Assembly (NCBI GenBank): GCA_025200525.1
Contig: CM045767.1
Location: 121,022,021 to 121,086,020 of the forward strand
DNA length: 64,000 bases
Direction of reading: 5' to 3'
Source: Camellia lanceoleosa
Lineage: Eukaryota > Streptophyta > Magnoliopsida > Ericales > Theaceae
This document shows, one piece after another, positions 60,379 through 64,000 of this stretch. The stretch's first letter is position 1; each line of letters opens with the position of its first letter. The notes under the pieces are model-generated. The model ran no database searches and was not told the origin of the DNA. It worked only from the letters and a program-made list of their open reading frames with translations. The translations under genes were made by a program, and so were the position numbers.

Positions 60379-61083
60379 GGAAAATGTTTGAGTGCTCGAA
60401 TGTTGAGGCTCGATTCTGGCTCGATTTCGGAAACGACGTCGTTTGACGTCGCTTGACTTTTTTTCCCTTTCCTTTCTTGCTTTCCCTTCCACTCCAAACC
60501 CAAACAAACAGAGGAAGAGGAGAAAGAGAGAAATGGAGAAACCGAATGGACAAACAGAGGAGAAAAAGAGAAATGGAGAAGGAAGAGGAGGAGGATCGAT
60601 GTGCCTTCCTTTCTTCTTTCTCAAATCTGCAATTCATCACCCTCGAAGCTTGATCGGCCATGGAAGGAGAGGCCATGGAAGGCGGGCAAAGCTTGATCTC
60701 GCCATGGAAGCGGCCGAAGCTTGATGTTGACTATGGGTCTTCGGCCAAGCTTTTGACACTTGGTTGTTTTGATTTTGTTTTGAATTTTTTTTTTTTGGGG
60801 GTGATTTTTTGGGTGATTTTGCAGACTGATGATTTTGATTTTTTTTTTTTTTTTGATCTCTTCTTCTTCTTCCTTGGGTTTGAGGAGAGAGAGAGAGAGG
60901 GTTGTGTTGCTTTTCAACAAACCCAGAAGGCTTTTTCAAGCTACGTAGAAGAAAAACAAGGAAAGAGAGAAGGCTTTTTCAACAAACCAAAGGGAAGGAA
61001 GAAGAGAAAGAATGAAGGAGAAAGGAAAAAAAAAAAATTCGAGCCATTCGAGCTTTTCATTTTCGAGCTACCTATCGCGATCG
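60379..61083. mobile_element. 705-bp Mutator-like insertion with gene-like interior
   Basis: Flanked by ATTTTTTAA (60370-60378 and 61084-61092); the parent at about 39266 has an uninterrupted, slightly diverged site. The ends are weakly inverted (GAAAATGTTTGAGTGCTCGA on the left; TCGAGCTTTTCATTTTCGAG on the right). The interior has AACGACGTCGTTT-like sequence, purine-rich leaders and an ORF at 60660-61148 whose F/K-rich tail looks non-coding. It may be a Pack-MULE with a captured promoter/5' UTR; source unknown. Confidence 0.5.
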
Positions 61084-62102
61084 ATTTTTTAAATGTAACA
61101 GTTAAAATTGTGAATGCATATGATATATACATGTTTTGGATTGTGTAATAAAATTTCTCTCTATTATGATATACTTTTTTTTTTTTTTGATAAAAAAAAA
61201 AGAATTTTGTGGTGTCATCACAGTCCCGTTGGGCCCTAGCCCCAAATTGATTCTTGAAAATGGCCCCTCCACACAGCCAACAAATTGATTATCATTACGA
61301 AATGACACTAATATTTTGGCCCCTTGTACTTTAGTTGGTTGAATCTTGCCAGAGTTTGTGCTGAGATTGAACATAATTTTTTTACATAAATGTGAGACTT
61401 ACAAAAAAAATTGAACTCATATTATATATATGAGAGAGTTATGTCTAGATTTATGATCTATTTTTGTATTTTTAAACTTTTTTGTGCATTTAATGTTGAG
61501 TTAGACTTTGTGAAGGAGGAAATTTGATATCCAAACTCAACGATAATAATGGAATTGTGACTGAAACTTTCCCTAAGAAGAAGGTAAAGAGACTTGCCTT
61601 TAAAAAAAAATATTTTAAATAATTAAAACATGACCCATGATAGATTCATGGGGCGGGACATCATCTTTCAATTCAAATATTAGATTGGAGGAAAAGTAAA
61701 CACTTTAAAAAAAAAAAAATTAGTTTTTTGCAAAATAAGCTATACAAACTAGAAAAAATTATATAATTTATTTTTTTATACTCACAAGTGTGATAGTTGA
61801 GTTGTCCTTTCAAATTATTTTAAACATCAAAATTTCATTACTATACGTGACATATGCGGTGAAATTTGTCGCCTTTTTGCAATTGGTTAAACTAGCGCAC
61901 ACATTTTGAATGAGCTATGTTGTTTGGAGGATTGAGAACTACTATAGACTTTTCTTGATCAACAAATTTACAAAATAGGTAGGATTATTTATTAAAGCAT
62001 TTACCTACTCAATGGTAGGAAATTGATTTCCACTTTGCACTTGAGTACAAATTGAGGTAGGCCCACTCTTAGTTATCGTGCAAGATGTGAAATTAGATTT
62101 TA

Positions 62103-63180
62103 TTAAAGGAAAGGGTAAACCGGATCGTACTTCATTGAGAAATTTAGTTATAAACCTCCCTTACTTTCTTTTCATTGTTAAAAGAATTAAGAAAAAAATT
62201 ATATTTTCTAAACCTCTTCATAATTATAAAATTTTACATAAAGGACAAATTTATTATTTAAATATTTTATATGACTTTTATACCCTCAATTAATTCTTCC
62301 CACTCTCTTCCCTACTCTCTTCAAGAAGACCAAACCCTTATCCCCCGTCCCTCCTCCTGCACCACCTTCCTCCGCCTCTTCAACCCTAACCCTAATTCCC
62401 CCATTGAGTGTTTTCAGTCAATTTAGGAATCGCGATTGGGATCTCACAAAGCCCTAGCAGTCGTGACTGGACTCATAATCTTATCAACAAGTTAGATTGA
62501 AGTCTTCTCTAACTTGAGACCACTTCAACTTGCGAGTCTCCAGTTTTGCTTGAGTTCTGGTTGTTCAATTTTTGTTGCTGCTGTGACTGAATTAAAATTC
62601 TGGATCAAATTATTCTTGTGTTCACTTTTCAAGATGCTAGATATCCTATGTGATGGTTTATGCTGCGAGTTTGGTTAAGAAACTGAGATGAATTTCTCAA
62701 TTGGAAAGAGGAATGATGTAAATCCAAATCAAACTCATAATCTATGAGTTAAGATGAAGCAACTGAGTATTTTTGAGAGTTAAAGTTTCAAAAATCTGAA
62801 AAATCTGTAAAATTTGAAAAATTTGAAGAACCGAGGTATGAAAAATTGAGATTTGTTTGAAATTCACTTATATAAAGGTCTAACAAGTATGTTATTTTGA
62901 TTTAGTCCACAAACTCAACTATGTAAGATTCAATTTTTCTTACTGTTGGACCATTTTAATATCTTTTGGCTTTATTTTTTTGTGACTTTTTTTTGTCTTG
63001 TTCATGAATCTTATTTTTGTCTTTATTCATGAATCTCATTTTGTTTGGTGAATGGAGATTCATTATTTTTTAGTGACCTTTGTCTTGTTTCATACGGAAT
63101 GGAGGATTAATTGGGAAGTTTCATGGTGTGGGTTTTGATTTTTGACCACACAACCAAACAAGGAACTTCAGTTGAGAAGC
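62103..63180. other. intergenic DNA
   Basis: No gene recognised. 62290-62410 is pyrimidine-rich (CCCTAACCCTAATTCCCC near 62383) like a promoter or 5' UTR, but no coding exon follows. 62864-62945 matches 45903-45990. Confidence 0.45.
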
Positions 63181-64000
63181 GTGAGCGTAATGGATTAAGC
63201 CCAACAACCTATAACAACAAAAAGATTTAGGAATTCGGCCATAATTGAGGTTACCGTCTACTGAGGCACTCAGACGATCCAAGTTAGTAACTCCATTATC
63301 TCAAAGATAGGAAATTGTGCTTAAACTCACAAGAAATAACTTACCTTAGACTCAAAAGAATTGCTCTTGCTTTTATAGCTGACCTCTTGACCTGAATCTC
63401 TCGTAGAATCACTCACTTCGTTGAACTTCGAGTTTCAATGTTCATCGCCCGGACTCGGCACTAGATAGAGATAAACTCTCCAAGAGCTTTATCTTTATTC
63501 AGACTGAGATCCTCCCCGTTGTTAATGGACTCTTGCCCCTTTATCTACTTATATCTCGTGATTACAGGTATCTCCACAGATAACCCTCTCGGCCTAGTCG
63601 AGATCACCCCCGGCGCGCATCATAACCGGGCCACGCGTGGCTAAAATCCTTTGCCGACATTTTGCTGGGTCACGCTTGGCCATGTGTTTGTTATTAACAA
63701 AATATGTCCCTGCTAATCCCCCTTAGGGTTCTATTATCTCAAAGAACTTTGAGATTTATGGAAACTCTACATCGCTGTATTCATATATTATGTCGGCTAA
63801 AATTCATTTCTTTTTTCCTTTGACCAAGGTTATGACTCATCTAAGCCAAGTACCTAGGACTCAAGTATCGTCCATCTTATCAAGGATCAAGAACCAAGAG
63901 TCAAATTCTTCCCAAATATCTTAAGCGGAGATCGGCCTTCCTTCTTAGTTGAGAGATATGGTATCCTTATTTCAAGAATTCCAAGAGTTCTAAGCGCAAG
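63181..64000 (-). mobile_element. probable LTR (gypsy-type, minus strand), runs off the window
   Basis: Composition becomes more GC-balanced. On the minus strand a TATA-like GATATAAGTAGATAAAGG (about 63540-63560) is followed by GGGCAAGAGTCC, a layout seen at LTR transcription starts. No LTR end pair or primer site is visible in the window, so extent and class are uncertain. Confidence 0.35.

Larger units (their letters stand above)
59140..62102. repeat. duplicate of the ORP3 downstream region (parent about 38075-41127)
   Basis: Begins a few bases after the truncated exon 8 and follows the parent in order, including MITE family A. The parent's 32183-38074 (exons 9-10, 3' flank, LTR element 2) is missing, so the copy has an internal deletion or was assembled from two pieces. 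The junction sequence ATAAATTCTATA resembles parent 32715-32726. Confidence 0.8.

Noticed and set aside
60660..61148. 162-codon ORF near a purine-rich leader
   Set aside because: Its sequence is dominated by F, K and E runs from homopolymers, it crosses the end of the 705-bp insertion, and no family is recognised.
1..64000. rRNA genes, functional tRNA genes or endogenous viral genes
   Set aside because: I saw no rRNA core sequence, no complete tRNA cloverleaf and no viral polymerase, capsid or movement-protein motifs.

Overview
The window is nuclear DNA of a flowering plant, most likely a eudicot. It is AT-rich, with GT-AG introns, plant LTR retrotransposons primed by initiator Met-tRNA, hAT, Mutator and PIF-type MITEs, Helitron-like ends, a LINE remnant and many simple repeats. 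I cannot name the species. Only two genes are well supported, both on the + strand.

Layout. 1-9302 is a repeat-filled flank: the 5' end of a minus-strand Ty3/gypsy element (LTR 399-2728), a degraded LTR-like stretch, a Mutator-type MITE, low-complexity DNA, a + strand solo LTR (5479-7580) and AT-rich MITE DNA. 9303-14421 is a 5.1 kb hAT-type element with an exact 8-bp target duplication. Its interior is two opposed arrays of a roughly 100-bp repeat (about 18 units left, about 12 right), so it can fold back on itself. It ends only 260 bp before the start codon of the first gene.

14682-34790 is an ORP3-type oxysterol-binding-protein-related gene. Ten exons join without any break into 456 codons, the family's normal length. 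The gene is stretched to 20 kb by a Helitron-like insertion (intron 1), a hAT MITE (intron 5), a LINE fragment split by a young LTR element (intron 6) and a PIF-type MITE (intron 8). A second, very young LTR element of the same family (35850-37680) lies about 1 kb past the stop codon.

48980-51263 is a GRAS transcription factor of the SCL9/14/33 group with a 5'-UTR intron. Its reading frame is broken by two apparent single-base losses about 45 bp apart.

52244-62102 is a second, decayed copy of 22621-41127. It holds ORP3 exons 3-8 without exons 1, 2, 9 and 10, with a lost splice acceptor, an in-frame stop and frame-shifting deletions, followed directly by a copy of the DNA downstream of ORP3. 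The two copies carry different transposons and each preserves empty sites for insertions in the other, so the locus records its own order of events. The last 0.8 kb looks like a minus-strand LTR that runs out of the window.

The two genes have no evident functional link. ORP3 proteins bind sterols and phosphoinositide at the ER; SCL14-type GRAS proteins are nuclear co-regulators of stress and detoxification genes. The main interest is structural: the fold-back hAT element at the ORP3 promoter, the pair of non-autonomous LTR elements sharing an antisense ORF, and the datable duplication.
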